Source: Patescibacteria group bacterium (GTDB lineage: Bacteria; Patescibacteriota; Microgenomatia; UBA1400; PJMF01). Taken from it: a stretch of 28,987 nt of DNA. The stretch spans positions 1 through 28,987 of the forward strand of contig JAHIVL010000062.1 in the NCBI GenBank assembly GCA_018816485.1, given 5' to 3'. This document shows positions 15,578 to 23,667 of the stretch, in pieces (the first letter of the stretch is position 1; the number at the start of each line of letters is the position of its first letter). The position numbers were made by a program, and so were the translations under genes. Under the pieces are notes generated by a model. That model had not been told where the DNA came from and ran no database searches. It saw only the letters and a list, made by a program, of their open reading frames with translations.

Positions 15578-16441
15578 ATGAAAACTCAAGAAGTTAAATT
15601 ACTCGAAATAGAAATCCTCCAAACAAATCCTTTTCAACCTAGGGATAAAATTCAGAAAGAGGATCTTGAAGATTTAGTTAAATCAATTAAAATTCATGGA
15701 ATTATTGAACCATTAGTGGTTGCTCACACGCCTGCTGGATACCAAATCATTGCTGGAGAAAGACGCTGGAGAGCAGCTAAAATTGCTGGATTTAAACAAG
15801 TGCCAGTGCTTATTAAAAAAACCACTCCCAAAGGTATGCTCGAAATGGCAATTGTCGAAAACTTACAACGAGTTAACCTAACCGCCATTGAAAGAGCCCA
15901 ATCTTTTCAACGTTTGAATCGAAACTTCAACTTGAACGTTGGCGAAATTGCTAAAAGAGTTGGAAAATCATCCTCATTTGTTAGTAACTCTCTAAAATTA
16001 TTAAATCTTCCAGACGCAATTAAAGACGGAATGCTTGGTAAACAGATCACCGAAGGCCATGCACGCGCTATTTCAGGTATTCGAGACATGAATACTATGT
16101 TGCAAGTTTACAAACAAGTTCTCAGGGAAAACGCATCGGTAAGAAGGGCAGAAGAACTAACAAGATTAGCAAAAAGTAAAACTGGTCAAACTAGAGTTTT
16201 CAAACCACATGCAGTAGTGTACCAGATCGATGATAAAAAAATTGAGGTGTTTGAAAGAAAAATTAAAAAGTATTTAGGTGTAAAAGCAAAACTTAAACTT
16301 CACAGAACTACAAAACAAACTAAAGTAAGTTTCATTATCAGGGGAGATCTTGAAGACACTCAAAAATGTTTAGAAAAAATTATCGACATGCTTGACAGAG
16401 CTATTAAAGGTAAAAAAATGGAAAGGAAAATTAGTAAATAA
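15578..16441 (+). CDS. parB: ParB-family chromosome partition protein
   Basis: ParB binds parS sites and spreads as a CTP-dependent clamp to help segregate the chromosome. The N-terminal ParB/Srx domain (about 1-100) shows NPFQPRD, LVKSIKIHGIIEPLVV, the CTP-binding GERRWRAAK (60-68) and ENLQRVNLTAIERA. A helix-turn-helix follows (about 118-145, VGEIAKRVGKSSSFVSNSLKLL). The basic C-terminal 130 residues would dimerise. Its 287 aa is normal for the family. No parA is adjacent, so it is an orphan within this window. Its end overlaps the lepB end by 11 bp in a convergent arrangement. Confidence 0.95.
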   Translation: MKTQEVKLLEIEILQTNPFQPRDKIQKEDLEDLVKSIKIHGIIEPLVVAHTPAGYQIIAGERRWRAAKIAGFKQVPVLIKKTTPKGMLEMAIVENLQRVNLTAIERAQSFQRLNRNFNLNVGEIAKRVGKSSSFVSNSLKLLNLPDAIKDGMLGKQITEGHARAISGIRDMNTMLQVYKQVLRENASVRRAEELTRLAKSKTGQTRVFKPHAVVYQIDDKKIEVFERKIKKYLGVKAKLKLHRTTKQTKVSFIIRGDLEDTQKCLEKIIDMLDRAIKGKKMERKISK

Positions 16442-17006
16442 CTCTTTTGATCTTTCCTACTTGAGTCATTGGCCAATATCTAAAAAAGGCTTTGCCCACG
16501 ATCTCTGATTTGTCCACTGGACCCCAAACCCTAGAATCACTTGAATGTGAACGGTTATCACCTAAAGCAAAATATTCGTTTGGTCCAATTGTTACAGTTC
16601 TTCCAGAAATAAATTTTCCCTCAATAGTTTCATAATCACTTGGAAGATATAACTCATCTAGCTTTTTTCCGTTTATATAAACTGATTTATCATGAACAGC
16701 AACTGTTTCTCCTGGCACAGCAATTATTCGCTTAATAAAATCACAGCCAGTTCCTGTTGGACAACCAGCTTCTGGTGGTGCGTGAAAGACTATAACATCG
16801 CCTCTTTGTGGATCTCCAGTTCTATAACTAATTTTATCAGTAAGTACATAATCACCAGATTTAAATGTAGGATCCATTGAGGAACCATTAACCTGATGAG
16901 GCTGCATGAAAAATAAATAGACTATCAAGAAAAAAGACAAGCCTATTACTGCTGTCTCAATCAGATCTAAGAAAAAACCACTAACAGACTTAACTATTCT
17001 ATTCAT
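16431..17006 (-). CDS. lepB: Signal peptidase I
   Basis: LepB cleaves signal peptides from exported proteins on the outer face of the membrane. At 191 aa it is a short, Gram-positive-like form with one membrane anchor (about 12-34). The Ser nucleophile is in NGSSMDPT (Ser43) and the general-base Lys is in DFIKRIIAVPGE (Lys92). Box E GDNRSHSSDSR lies at 149-159. Two Cys (82 and 88, GCPTGTGC) sit just before the catalytic Lys and could form a surface disulfide. A CATAAT box (17015-17020, minus strand) ends 8 nt before the ATG. The gene is divergent from the flippase across 74 bp. Confidence 0.95.
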   Translation of the reverse strand: MNRIVKSVSGFFLDLIETAVIGLSFFLIVYLFFMQPHQVNGSSMDPTFKSGDYVLTDKISYRTGDPQRGDVIVFHAPPEAGCPTGTGCDFIKRIIAVPGETVAVHDKSVYINGKKLDELYLPSDYETIEGKFISGRTVTIGPNEYFALGDNRSHSSDSRVWGPVDKSEIVGKAFFRYWPMTQVGKIKRVIY

Positions 17007-17068
17007 ATAGTTGGATTATGAGGAATAATGACTTTAGTTTCAAGGACTAAACTCTCTCTTATTTATAG

Positions 17069-17074
17069 TAGAAT
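17069..17074 (+). promoter_or_regulatory. -10 box for the polysaccharide cassette, leaderless layout
   Basis: TAGAAT (17069-17074) ends 6 nt before the ATG at 17081, with no ribosome binding site between. It would start transcription of the three overlapping genes 17081-20326. Confidence 0.55.
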
Positions 17075-17080
17075 AAATGC

Positions 17081-18310
17081 ATGGGCTATACAAAAAATAC
17101 GGTATCTGGATTTAGTTGGCAAACCTTTCTTAAAGTCATTACCACAATTATAACTCTTGGCAAAATTATGGTTATTGCCAGAATCTTAAGCCCACAAGAC
17201 TTTGGGCTTTTTTCCCTAATTGCTATCGCACTGGGGTTAGCAGAATCTACCACTCAAACTGGAGTAAACATCACTATTTTACAATCGAAAAGATCGATTG
17301 GATATTTTATTGATACTGCTTGGGTAATTGCGATCACCAGAGGTCTGATCATCGGAATTATCATGGTTTTAATGGGATTTGGAATGAGTAACTACTACGA
17401 TGAGCCTAGACTTAGAATTTTAATTTCTATCGCTGCCCTGATACCTATTGTGAAAGGTTTTATCAATCCAAGTATTATCTCTCTACATAGAAATTTAGAA
17501 TTTATGAAAGACAGTATTTATAGATTATCTCTATTGGCCACAGAAGCACTTTTTGCCATTTTATTTGCCATAATCTTCAAAGATGTAATTGCCTTAATAT
17601 TTTCTATGTTAGCAGCAGGACTATTTGAGGTTTTAATATCCTTCTTATTATTTAAAGATAAACCAAGATTTGAGTTTGTTCCAAGTAGAGCCAGGGTAAT
17701 TTTTTCAAATACCAAGGGCTTAAGTATCTCAGCAGCACTTTCATATTTAAATGAAAATATTGACGATTTTTTACTTGGAAAAATTATCGGTACTCACAGC
17801 TTGGGTCTTTATCACAATGCATACAGCCTAGGTCACAAGGTAAACTACGAATTTGCAAAATCAATTAATCACAGCACTTTGCCAATTTTTTCAAAAATTG
17901 CAGATGATGGAAAAAGATTACAAAAAGCATTTCTCAGATCTATTATAGCAACAATTCTGATTGTAACTATCGTATCACTACCATTTTTTATGGCTCCAAA
18001 ATTCATAGTCAATCTAATTTTAGGAGAAAAATGGCTTGGAATTGTTCCTAATTTATATTTGTTTGTTACTGCTGGAATTCTTCAAAGTATAACAATTATT
18101 TTCTATACAGTTTTTTATGCAAAAAAAAGATATACAGCTATAAATACTCACCTTGCCTTAACGGTCTTAATTCTAGTCGTCTTAATACAAATTTTAAGTA
18201 AACACAACGGAATTACTGGAGCAGGACAAGCTCTAGTCATTAGTAGAGCAATAACTCTACCATTACTTATTTTTGAAACAATTAAAGTATTGAGAAAAAG
18301 TAGTCAATGA
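17081..18310 (+). CDS. Wzx-like polysaccharide flippase (lipopolysaccharide/O-antigen exporter family)
   Basis: The 409-residue product has about twelve hydrophobic segments and belongs to the MOP/Polysacc_synt type. FSWQTFLKVITTIITLGKIMVIARILSPQDFGLFSL at residues 10-45 is the usual N-terminal pattern (ARxLxPxDFG). LGLYHNAYSLGHKV in the middle matches the second half of the repeat. Such proteins move undecaprenyl-linked sugar units across the membrane. The stop codon TGA overlaps the ATG of the next gene (ATGA), so translational coupling is likely. The substrate cannot be read from the sequence. Confidence 0.88.
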   Translation: MGYTKNTVSGFSWQTFLKVITTIITLGKIMVIARILSPQDFGLFSLIAIALGLAESTTQTGVNITILQSKRSIGYFIDTAWVIAITRGLIIGIIMVLMGFGMSNYYDEPRLRILISIAALIPIVKGFINPSIISLHRNLEFMKDSIYRLSLLATEALFAILFAIIFKDVIALIFSMLAAGLFEVLISFLLFKDKPRFEFVPSRARVIFSNTKGLSISAALSYLNENIDDFLLGKIIGTHSLGLYHNAYSLGHKVNYEFAKSINHSTLPIFSKIADDGKRLQKAFLRSIIATILIVTIVSLPFFMAPKFIVNLILGEKWLGIVPNLYLFVTAGILQSITIIFYTVFYAKKRYTAINTHLALTVLILVVLIQILSKHNGITGAGQALVISRAITLPLLIFETIKVLRKSSQ

Positions 18311-19122
18311 AAAAAACACTTCCGCTAACAATTGTAATTATTACCCATAGAAACGATATTAGATTTATTTCTTCGTTAAGATCGTCACAAATTGCCGAAA
18401 ATGTCATTATTATTGATAATAATAGTGATAATAATTGGGAAAAATTAAAAAAAGATTTTGATTTTCAGTTAATTTCACGCGAAAACAGGATTTTAGATTT
18501 TGCTCAAGTAAGAAATGAAGCACTAAAACTCGTCAAAACAGATTGGGTTCTTTTTCTTGATAGTGATGAAAACCTAGGAGCATCATCAAAAATAATTCTG
18601 TTGAATCGAGATAAAATTGAAAACATTCTTCAAAAAGATTTATTTGATGGCATCTCAATTATTAGAAGAGACGTTTTTCTAGGAAAAGAACTTAAATTTG
18701 GTGAAGCTGGAAATACTATTATTGTAAGAATGTTTAAAGTAAAAAATGGAAAATTCAAAAGAAATGTACATGAAGTAGCTCAAATTTCTGGCAGACTAGG
18801 AGCATCAAAAATTATTGTTTCACACTTTCCACATTTTGATATATCTGAGTTTATTAGAACAATTACAAATTATTCTCAAATGGCATCTCTAAATGAAGTT
18901 GTCAGTGATGAAACTAGAGTCATCAATATATTTAAAATGATTTTCTTTCCACCATTAAAGTTTATCCAAAATTATTGCTTTAAACTAGGATTTCTAGACG
19001 GATACAGAGGTTTGGTTTATGCGATTATTATGAGTTTTCATTCACTTTTTGTACGAGTTTTTTATTTTGAAAATAATATTAAAAAAATAAACAAAGAAAT
19101 AAACAATAAGCCTTATGCCTAG
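18307..19122 (+). CDS. Family 2 glycosyltransferase
   Basis: This 271-residue GT-A fold enzyme shows LTIVIITHRNDIRF at 7-20, VIIIDNNSDNN at 33-43 and the metal-binding DSDE in WVLFLDSDENLG (85-88). AQVRNEALKLVKTDW between them is typical of the WaaE/SunS branch of GT2. It probably adds a sugar to a lipid-linked surface glycan made by this cassette. The acceptor and donor are unknown. It overlaps the flippase by 4 nt and the next gene by 8 nt. The C-terminal 60 residues contain a hydrophobic stretch that may contact the membrane. Confidence 0.88.
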   Translation: MKKTLPLTIVIITHRNDIRFISSLRSSQIAENVIIIDNNSDNNWEKLKKDFDFQLISRENRILDFAQVRNEALKLVKTDWVLFLDSDENLGASSKIILLNRDKIENILQKDLFDGISIIRRDVFLGKELKFGEAGNTIIVRMFKVKNGKFKRNVHEVAQISGRLGASKIIVSHFPHFDISEFIRTITNYSQMASLNEVVSDETRVINIFKMIFFPPLKFIQNYCFKLGFLDGYRGLVYAIIMSFHSLFVRVFYFENNIKKINKEINNKPYA

Positions 19123-20326
19123 AAAAATTCTACTTTGGATTTTTGTTGGACTGCTATCTTTAGGTCAATTTCAAAGAATTGAACTTGGAGGAAACTTTGG
19201 TGGCATTAATATTTATTTTCACGATATTTTTATTTTTTTATGGCTTATTAACTTTGCATTTATAAAAAAAATAAATTTAATACACAGCAAGAATTTTTTA
19301 CAAAAAACTATAAAAAAATATAAGATCGAAGCTATTTTCACGGGAATAGCTATTATGGGAATAACTCTAAACGTATTACTTAATAAAGACGTAATCTCTT
19401 TGCTATATACACTTAGACTAATTTCATACATTTTATTTAGTCTTACACTTAAATATTTAGTGAGTAATAAATTACTAGATAAATCTGAATTAAGATTTAA
19501 GTTTTTTGGCACTGGTTTAATTATTCTTTTAATCGGATTTTTACAACTTGCTACCATTAAAGATACTAGATTTTTAGCTGTCTTAGGCTGGGACGATCAT
19601 TTAAATAGATTAATAAGTACAATTTTTGATCCTGGATTTACAGGCATTATTTTGGTAATTTCCTTACTATATTTTTATTCACTAAAAACAATTGGTAAAA
19701 ACTTTAAAATTTTAGGAAATAATATTGTCAGTATTCTAATAACTTTAAGTTTTTTCTTGGGAATTGCTTTAACTTTTTCAAGAGCAACATACTTGGCCCT
19801 AGTTGTTGCACTATTAACTCTGGGCATTATAAAGAAAAAAACATTTACTACTTCATTTCTTAAGATTATAATTTTCATCGCTATTGTTTTTCTAATACCA
19901 AAACCCGGTGGCGAAGGCGTAGATTTAGCTAGAACTTCAACAATCACTGCTCGAACATCTGTACTGCAATATGAAATTTCCATAATAGCACCTAAAACAT
20001 TATTTATCGGAAATGGTTTATTCTCAGAACAAAATAGTTTAGAAAAAAATAAGTTCATCCCAAGTCATTCGAGGATGCCAGATAATTTTCTAATTAATCT
20101 TTTGCTTTCGACTGGACTAACCGGAACAGGAATTGCAATCTATATATTAATCAAATGGGTGGTCAAAATCTCTAAACTTGATCCTGAGCTAAGTGTAGCA
20201 ATACTTGCAACTTTAATTCATGCTCAATTCAACAATTCAGCATTTCAGCCATTTGTTTTACTGATGGTATTAGGTGGAATTACTAGTATAAAAACTAAAA
20301 ATCTAAAGCTTAAAGTTAAAAACTAG
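19115..20326 (+). CDS. O-antigen ligase/polymerase-like membrane protein (Wzy/WaaL type)
   Basis: The product has 403 residues with about ten to eleven hydrophobic segments and a larger extracytoplasmic loop at about 265-320. FSRATYLALVVALL in the middle is the common O-antigen ligase signature (SRaxxlaL). The following loop has TSTITARTSVLQYEISIIAPKTLFIGNG, where R.....W/Y is usual. PDNFLINLLLSTGLTG is also typical (hN.yl..l.e.Gl.G). It would polymerise glycan repeat units or transfer glycan to a carrier outside the membrane. Ligase and polymerase cannot be told apart by sequence alone. Its last 24 bp overlap the opposite-strand gene at 20303. Confidence 0.82.
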   Translation: MPRKILLWIFVGLLSLGQFQRIELGGNFGGINIYFHDIFIFLWLINFAFIKKINLIHSKNFLQKTIKKYKIEAIFTGIAIMGITLNVLLNKDVISLLYTLRLISYILFSLTLKYLVSNKLLDKSELRFKFFGTGLIILLIGFLQLATIKDTRFLAVLGWDDHLNRLISTIFDPGFTGIILVISLLYFYSLKTIGKNFKILGNNIVSILITLSFFLGIALTFSRATYLALVVALLTLGIIKKKTFTTSFLKIIIFIAIVFLIPKPGGEGVDLARTSTITARTSVLQYEISIIAPKTLFIGNGLFSEQNSLEKNKFIPSHSRMPDNFLINLLLSTGLTGTGIAIYILIKWVVKISKLDPELSVAILATLIHAQFNNSAFQPFVLLMVLGGITSIKTKNLKLKVKN

Positions 20327-21082
20327 ATTAATTTTTGTTGCATTTTTGGCTTTATCTTCAACGTGCACTTCAATTTTATTTTCTCCCTCAGCCAACAAAA
20401 TGCTGTGCTCAAACTCGCCCTCATCGTTTGGAAATACAACTCGATTATTAATATAAACCTTTACACCAACATCTGTTTTCCCTTTAAGAGTAATTGATTG
20501 ATTAATTCTGGACTCAAAAGAAGAACCGTCAGCTGGTTCTAAAATTTCCAAGTTTGGAGCTTCTGTATCAAGTATTGTAATATAATCTCTAGTTGTGGTT
20601 GACTCATTCTCGGCCTTATCAACGCTGTAAGCAGCAATAGTATTTTCACCTTCATCCAAAAGTAAACCAATTTCGAACGATCCATCTTCATTAATTGTTA
20701 TGGAATCATTTTTTCGTCCATTTAAAACTAAAATCAACTCACTTTCTGGCTCACCAAAGCCAGTAACCTTTATATTAGCACTGCTTGTTGCAGCTGGTGG
20801 TGCTGAAAAAATTGGAACTTGAGGAGCAATTTCGTCTGATTGTTGAAAAGGGGTAGAGGAATCAAAAAAATCTCCAGTCAGCTTGAAAAATCCAGGAATA
20901 ATAATAAAAATAAAGACGAGCAGAACCACTATAGCGACCGCCACAATTGTTATAGTTTGACGAATTACTTTCTTTTTTTCACTATTCATTCTACGAGAAT
21001 AAACTCTTGAAGAAGTATTCTTGTAAGTCGAAGTACTTGAAATCTTTGATCTAGAACTAATCTTGCGTCTAATTTTTGCCAT
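20303..21082 (-). CDS. Membrane-anchored protein with two Ig-like (glucodextranase B-type) repeats
   Basis: The product has 259 aa when started at the ATG at 21082. An in-frame ATG at 21097 is rejected because the -10 box TATACT lies between the two, 6 nt before 21082. It has a very basic, Ser-rich N-terminus (1-40), one membrane segment (42-64), a Pro/Ser linker (70-100), then two related beta-rich repeats (about 103-168 and 176-259). The repeats share GSFEIGLLLDEGENTI versus GEFEHSILLAEGENKI, and SVDKAENES versus VEDKAKNAT. This is the pattern of Big/glucodextranase B domains, which often bind glycans or act as spacers on the surface. The ligand is unknown. Confidence 0.75.
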   Translation of the reverse strand: MAKIRRKISSRSKISSTSTYKNTSSRVYSRRMNSEKKKVIRQTITIVAVAIVVLLVFIFIIIPGFFKLTGDFFDSSTPFQQSDEIAPQVPIFSAPPAATSSANIKVTGFGEPESELILVLNGRKNDSITINEDGSFEIGLLLDEGENTIAAYSVDKAENESTTTRDYITILDTEAPNLEILEPADGSSFESRINQSITLKGKTDVGVKVYINNRVVFPNDEGEFEHSILLAEGENKIEVHVEDKAKNATKINLVFNFKL

Positions 21083-21088
21083 AATTGA

Positions 21089-21094
21089 AGTATA
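21089..21094 (-). promoter_or_regulatory. -10 box for the Ig-repeat gene, leaderless layout
   Basis: On the minus strand TATACT is preceded by TG and ends 6 nt before the ATG at 21082. It overlaps the codons of the longer reading frame, so it decides the start. Confidence 0.6.
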
Positions 21095-21122
21095 CATCTA
21101 ATACTTGGAGTAAGGCAAATTG

Positions 21123-21195
21123 AGCCGAAGGTGGGAGTCGAACCCACGACCTATGGTTTACGATACCAACGCTCTACCAGCTGAGCTACTTCGGC
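21123..21195 (-). tRNA. tRNA-Thr (anticodon CGT)
   Basis: On the minus strand the cloverleaf has acceptor GCCGAAG/CTTCGGC, D stem GCTC/GAGC, anticodon stem TTGGT/ACCAT (outermost pair T-T), loop ATCGTAA with anticodon CGT, and T arm GTGGG-TTCGACT-CCCAC. CCA is not encoded. Discriminator T is followed by CA. It reads ACG. Confidence 0.93.
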
Positions 21196-21209
21196 GAATA
21201 AAATCCACA

Positions 21210-21647
21210 CTATAACCTTGATTTTATCACTGGAAGTCTGAGTTCTGTTAACGGAAATATTAGGTTGGGATCGCTACCTATAAGTTGTTTGTTTAGTTCA
21301 TAAATTTCATGCCAGATCATTGGATCTGAATAATATTCCAATGCAATCTTCCATAACGAATCACCGGGCTGAACAAAATAAGCAGTAACTTCACTTTCTT
21401 GGTTGCCATTTGTTGTAAAATTTGAATTGATTCTTTGATATTTATCTGCAGTATCAAAAGGATTAAAGCCAATTTGAGTACTCGCTACTTGATCGGTAAT
21501 TTTTCCTGCCGAACTTTGTTTAAACAAAGTTGATAAAAGTAGATTAAGAGCAACTATCATCACAATCACGAAACCAAGTACAAAAATTATTAAAGTGGAT
21601 TTTTCCTTTATAAATTTGATAAGATTTTTAAGATCCATTTCTGACAT
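21210..21647 (-). CDS. Membrane-anchored LysM-domain protein
   Basis: The product has 145 aa with a short basic start, a membrane segment at about 18-42, a linker (43-87) and one LysM domain (about 88-140): YFVQPGDSLWKIALEYYSDPMIWHEIYELN, then LIFPLTELRLP. LysM binds GlcNAc-containing glycans such as peptidoglycan, so this is likely a wall-contacting envelope protein without an enzyme domain. An extended -10 (TGT-TATATT, 21656-21664 on the minus strand) ends 8 nt before the ATG. It lies just upstream of tRNA-Thr on the same strand. The Ig-repeat gene beyond has its own promoter. Confidence 0.85.
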   Translation of the reverse strand: MSEMDLKNLIKFIKEKSTLIIFVLGFVIVMIVALNLLLSTLFKQSSAGKITDQVASTQIGFNPFDTADKYQRINSNFTTNGNQESEVTAYFVQPGDSLWKIALEYYSDPMIWHEIYELNKQLIGSDPNLIFPLTELRLPVIKSRL

Positions 21648-21748
21648 ATACTAGCAATATAACAGAATAAGTACAACTATAACAATCTATAAAAATATTC
21701 TTTCAATTAGCCAGTATTTGGCAGCTATAATCTTAGTTTTCGCAATAT

Positions 21749-22003
21749 TTAAGATTTTTTTCTAGTTGGTGCTATAGTATCAATACTATTGAGAATATCG
21801 AGACCTTGGTCTTGTAAATCAACCTCCGTTGTATAAAGTCTCAAAGTTCTAACTACAGCAGCTAGATCTGTTGGTACTGCTCCAATTCCAACATTAATCA
21901 ATATTGCTCGAACCGTATCCCAATGAAATCTATATTTCTCAGCAAGATCTTCGGCTAAAATTTTAGTACCATCCGATTCATAAAATGTTCCTTCTTCTGT
22001 CAT
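21749..22003 (-). CDS. Small protein of unknown function, HTH-like
   Basis: The product has 84 aa and I do not recognise its family. Residues 16-45 (ILAEDLAEKYRFHWDTVRAI onward) could fold as a helix-turn-helix, and the C-terminus is basic (PTRKKS). The start ATG has a strong aaaggaac upstream. The promoter is an extended -10 (TGT-TATACT on the minus strand). A small palindrome, ATACT-TATT-AGTAT, at 22025-22038 overlaps that box. Together these would fit a small self-regulating DNA-binding protein, but that is inference. It is divergent from the DUF5680-like gene across 140 bp. Confidence 0.6.
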   Translation of the reverse strand: MTEEGTFYESDGTKILAEDLAEKYRFHWDTVRAILINVGIGAVPTDLAAVVRTLRLYTTEVDLQDQGLDILNSIDTIAPTRKKS

Positions 22004-22024
22004 ATCGTTCCTTTCTCGCTAATA

Positions 22025-22042
22025 ATACTTATTAGTATAACA
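22025..22042 (-). promoter_or_regulatory. Promoter with overlapping palindrome (possible operator) for the 84-aa gene
   Basis: The minus-strand extended -10 TGT-TATACT occupies 22042-22034. The palindrome ATACT-tatt-AGTAT (22025-22038) covers the -10 and continues toward the start site, where a repressor would block transcription. Confidence 0.45.
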
Positions 22043-22130
22043 GAAAGGATCCAATTATTACAAACTATAACAATAGTAAGAGTAAATATTTAAATATTAT
22101 CCATTGGTTTATAAAACATAGCAAGCCATG

Positions 22131-22136
22131 TATACT
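22131..22136 (+). promoter_or_regulatory. -10 box for the 157-aa gene, leaderless layout
   Basis: TATACT preceded by TG (22129-22136) ends 7 nt before the ATG at 22144. No ribosome binding site is present. Confidence 0.55.
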
Positions 22137-22143
22137 CATAAAT

Positions 22144-22617
22144 ATGAAAAACATGCTTACAAATGGGCTACTAGAAGGCTACACAAAAGGAAATGCAGAA
22201 AATATAACACGAGGCAATTTTGAAGGAAAAAGAAGTATTGTTGTTACAAATGCTGGAACTTATCATGATGAGTGGTTTGTCACCTCATATAGTGGTGGCG
22301 GACAAGAGCTTGTTAATACTCCAAGTGGCTCATATACAAGACTTTATGGTGGAGGCACTCCAAAACTAGAAGAACTTTCTAAACTTAATATCACAGCTCA
22401 AGATGTGAACTCTTATCTAAAAAAGATGATTCTCAAACTCAAAAACACCACAAGACTAACTACCGATAACATTCCTAAACCTGATGAAAAATGGCAATAT
22501 AGCTATAAAGTTACTGGCAAACACGAATTCACTGATGTAGTAACAGCAACAGAAATCATTACATACGGTGGCGTCGAAGTTCATGTTCACGCGTTTATTC
22601 TATGTCCTATTTTATAA
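22144..22617 (+). CDS. Hypothetical protein, possibly DUF5680-like
   Basis: The product has 157 aa and is soluble, with no signal peptide. The stretch YHDEWFVTSYSGGGQELVN followed by YTRLYGGG recalls the DUF5680 pattern (Y.D.Y.GG..F.G.E.V), but I cannot confirm this by search. The function of DUF5680 is itself unknown. The C-terminal half has a helix-forming segment (KLEELSKLNITAQDVNSYLK) and ends in a hydrophobic strand. It is followed 13 nt later by the HD-domain gene on the same strand, so the two may form a pair. Confidence 0.65.
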   Translation: MKNMLTNGLLEGYTKGNAENITRGNFEGKRSIVVTNAGTYHDEWFVTSYSGGGQELVNTPSGSYTRLYGGGTPKLEELSKLNITAQDVNSYLKKMILKLKNTTRLTTDNIPKPDEKWQYSYKVTGKHEFTDVVTATEIITYGGVEVHVHAFILCPIL

Positions 22618-22630
22618 ATAAAGCCTGCTT

Positions 22631-23215
22631 ATGCAAAACACCATCCAACAAATAAAAAACAACTTAGAAAACGATATTAAGTTCTCCAAACACTGCGATT
22701 CTTGGTTTTATAAAGAGCATGTTTTAGTTGTAGAAAGATTAGCCTTAGAACTATGCGACTTCTATCCAAAGGCCAATAGAGATGCTGTTATTTTAAGCGT
22801 TTGGTTTCATGATATTGGAAGAGCTCATGGATACGATAAAGGTCATGATGTATATGGAGCTGATTATGCAAGAAAAACATTAACAGAAAACAGATTTGAT
22901 AAAGACTTTGTGGATTTGATAGTTGAAGCATGTAAAACACATTCCTGTAAAGAAAATGGTAAATCAAACAGCTTAGAAGGCAAGATCTTGGCTACAGCTG
23001 ATGCTCTGAGCCACTATCATAATGGATTTTATTTAAGGGTTTTGTATTCTTGGAGCAAAGGGAATAAGGGCGATTATCAAAAGCTGAAAACAGAGTTATT
23101 CAAAAAAATGAAAAGAGATTTGAATGAAAAAATATTTTTTGATGAGGTTAGAGAAAAAATTAAACCAATGTATGAAGCGTGGCAAAAAGTTGTTGAGGAA
23201 GTAGTTTGTAAATAG
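22631..23215 (+). CDS. HD-domain phosphohydrolase
   Basis: The product has 194 aa. Metal ligands of the HD fold are visible: His30 (KEHVLVVERLA), the HD pair His60-Asp61 in VWFHDIGR, and Asp124 in KILATADALSH. Such proteins hydrolyse phosphate esters, often of nucleotides. This one looks like the small stand-alone type (YedJ-like) of uncertain substrate. No ribosome binding site is obvious, so translation may depend on the gene just upstream. Nothing in the neighbourhood names a substrate. Confidence 0.88.
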   Translation: MQNTIQQIKNNLENDIKFSKHCDSWFYKEHVLVVERLALELCDFYPKANRDAVILSVWFHDIGRAHGYDKGHDVYGADYARKTLTENRFDKDFVDLIVEACKTHSCKENGKSNSLEGKILATADALSHYHNGFYLRVLYSWSKGNKGDYQKLKTELFKKMKRDLNEKIFFDEVREKIKPMYEAWQKVVEEVVCK

Positions 23216-23266
23216 CTATATAAATAAAATAACAATAAATGATACACACTTCTAAAAAAAGCAAAC

Positions 23267-23497
23267 TTACCAAGAATAGAGATAGTAGTTAATTGCGTAT
23301 GCTAATCCCAGACCTAATATGGAAATTACTACCAGGATATAACCAATTTTTGGCTTTTTGAACAAGGCAAGTGCGACGATCAAATAATATACTATTCCAG
23401 CAATATTTAATGACTCTAATGGGTTAATTAACTTTGATAAACCAAAGATAAAAACAACAATTCCTAAAATATAATTAAACTTCATATGCTCTTTCAT
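23267..23497 (-). CDS. Small integral membrane protein, unknown function
   Basis: The product has 76 aa with three hydrophobic segments (about 8-24, 30-46 and 51-72) and short charged turns. I do not recognise it. The start may be the ATG at 23497 or, more simply, the one at 23485 (MKFNYILGI). The hydrophobic pattern supports a real membrane protein, but a gene this small needs confirmation. Confidence 0.55.
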   Translation of the reverse strand: MKEHMKFNYILGIVVFIFGLSKLINPLESLNIAGIVYYLIVALALFKKPKIGYILVVISILGLGLAYAINYYLYSW

Positions 23498-23652
23498 TTT
23501 ACATTATAAATATAACTATAATTAATATTAGCAGCAATTTCAAAAACGAATTCTGGCTTCGAATTTTCACCATTCACGAGTTATGATCAAACTTGTGGAA
23601 GTATGGGTATTTTTCTTTCACACCTACTAGTATTTACACCCATCTACATGAC

Positions 23653-23661
23653 TGGTATCCT
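23653..23661 (+). promoter_or_regulatory. Extended -10 for the 251-aa gene, leaderless layout
   Basis: TGG-TATCCT (23653-23661) ends exactly 6 nt before the ATG at 23668, as at parB. Confidence 0.5.
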
Positions 23662-23667
23662 TAAAAC

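Noticed and set aside
18307..18310. TGA recoded as Gly or Trp, as in some CPR lineages
   Set aside because: TGA ends the flippase gene at the usual length in an ATGA overlap, and conserved genes here contain no in-frame TGA.
21095..21097. ATG at 21097 as start of the Ig-repeat protein
   Set aside because: The -10 box TATACT lies downstream of it, 6 nt before the next in-frame ATG at 21082, which also gives a more typical start (MAKIRRK).
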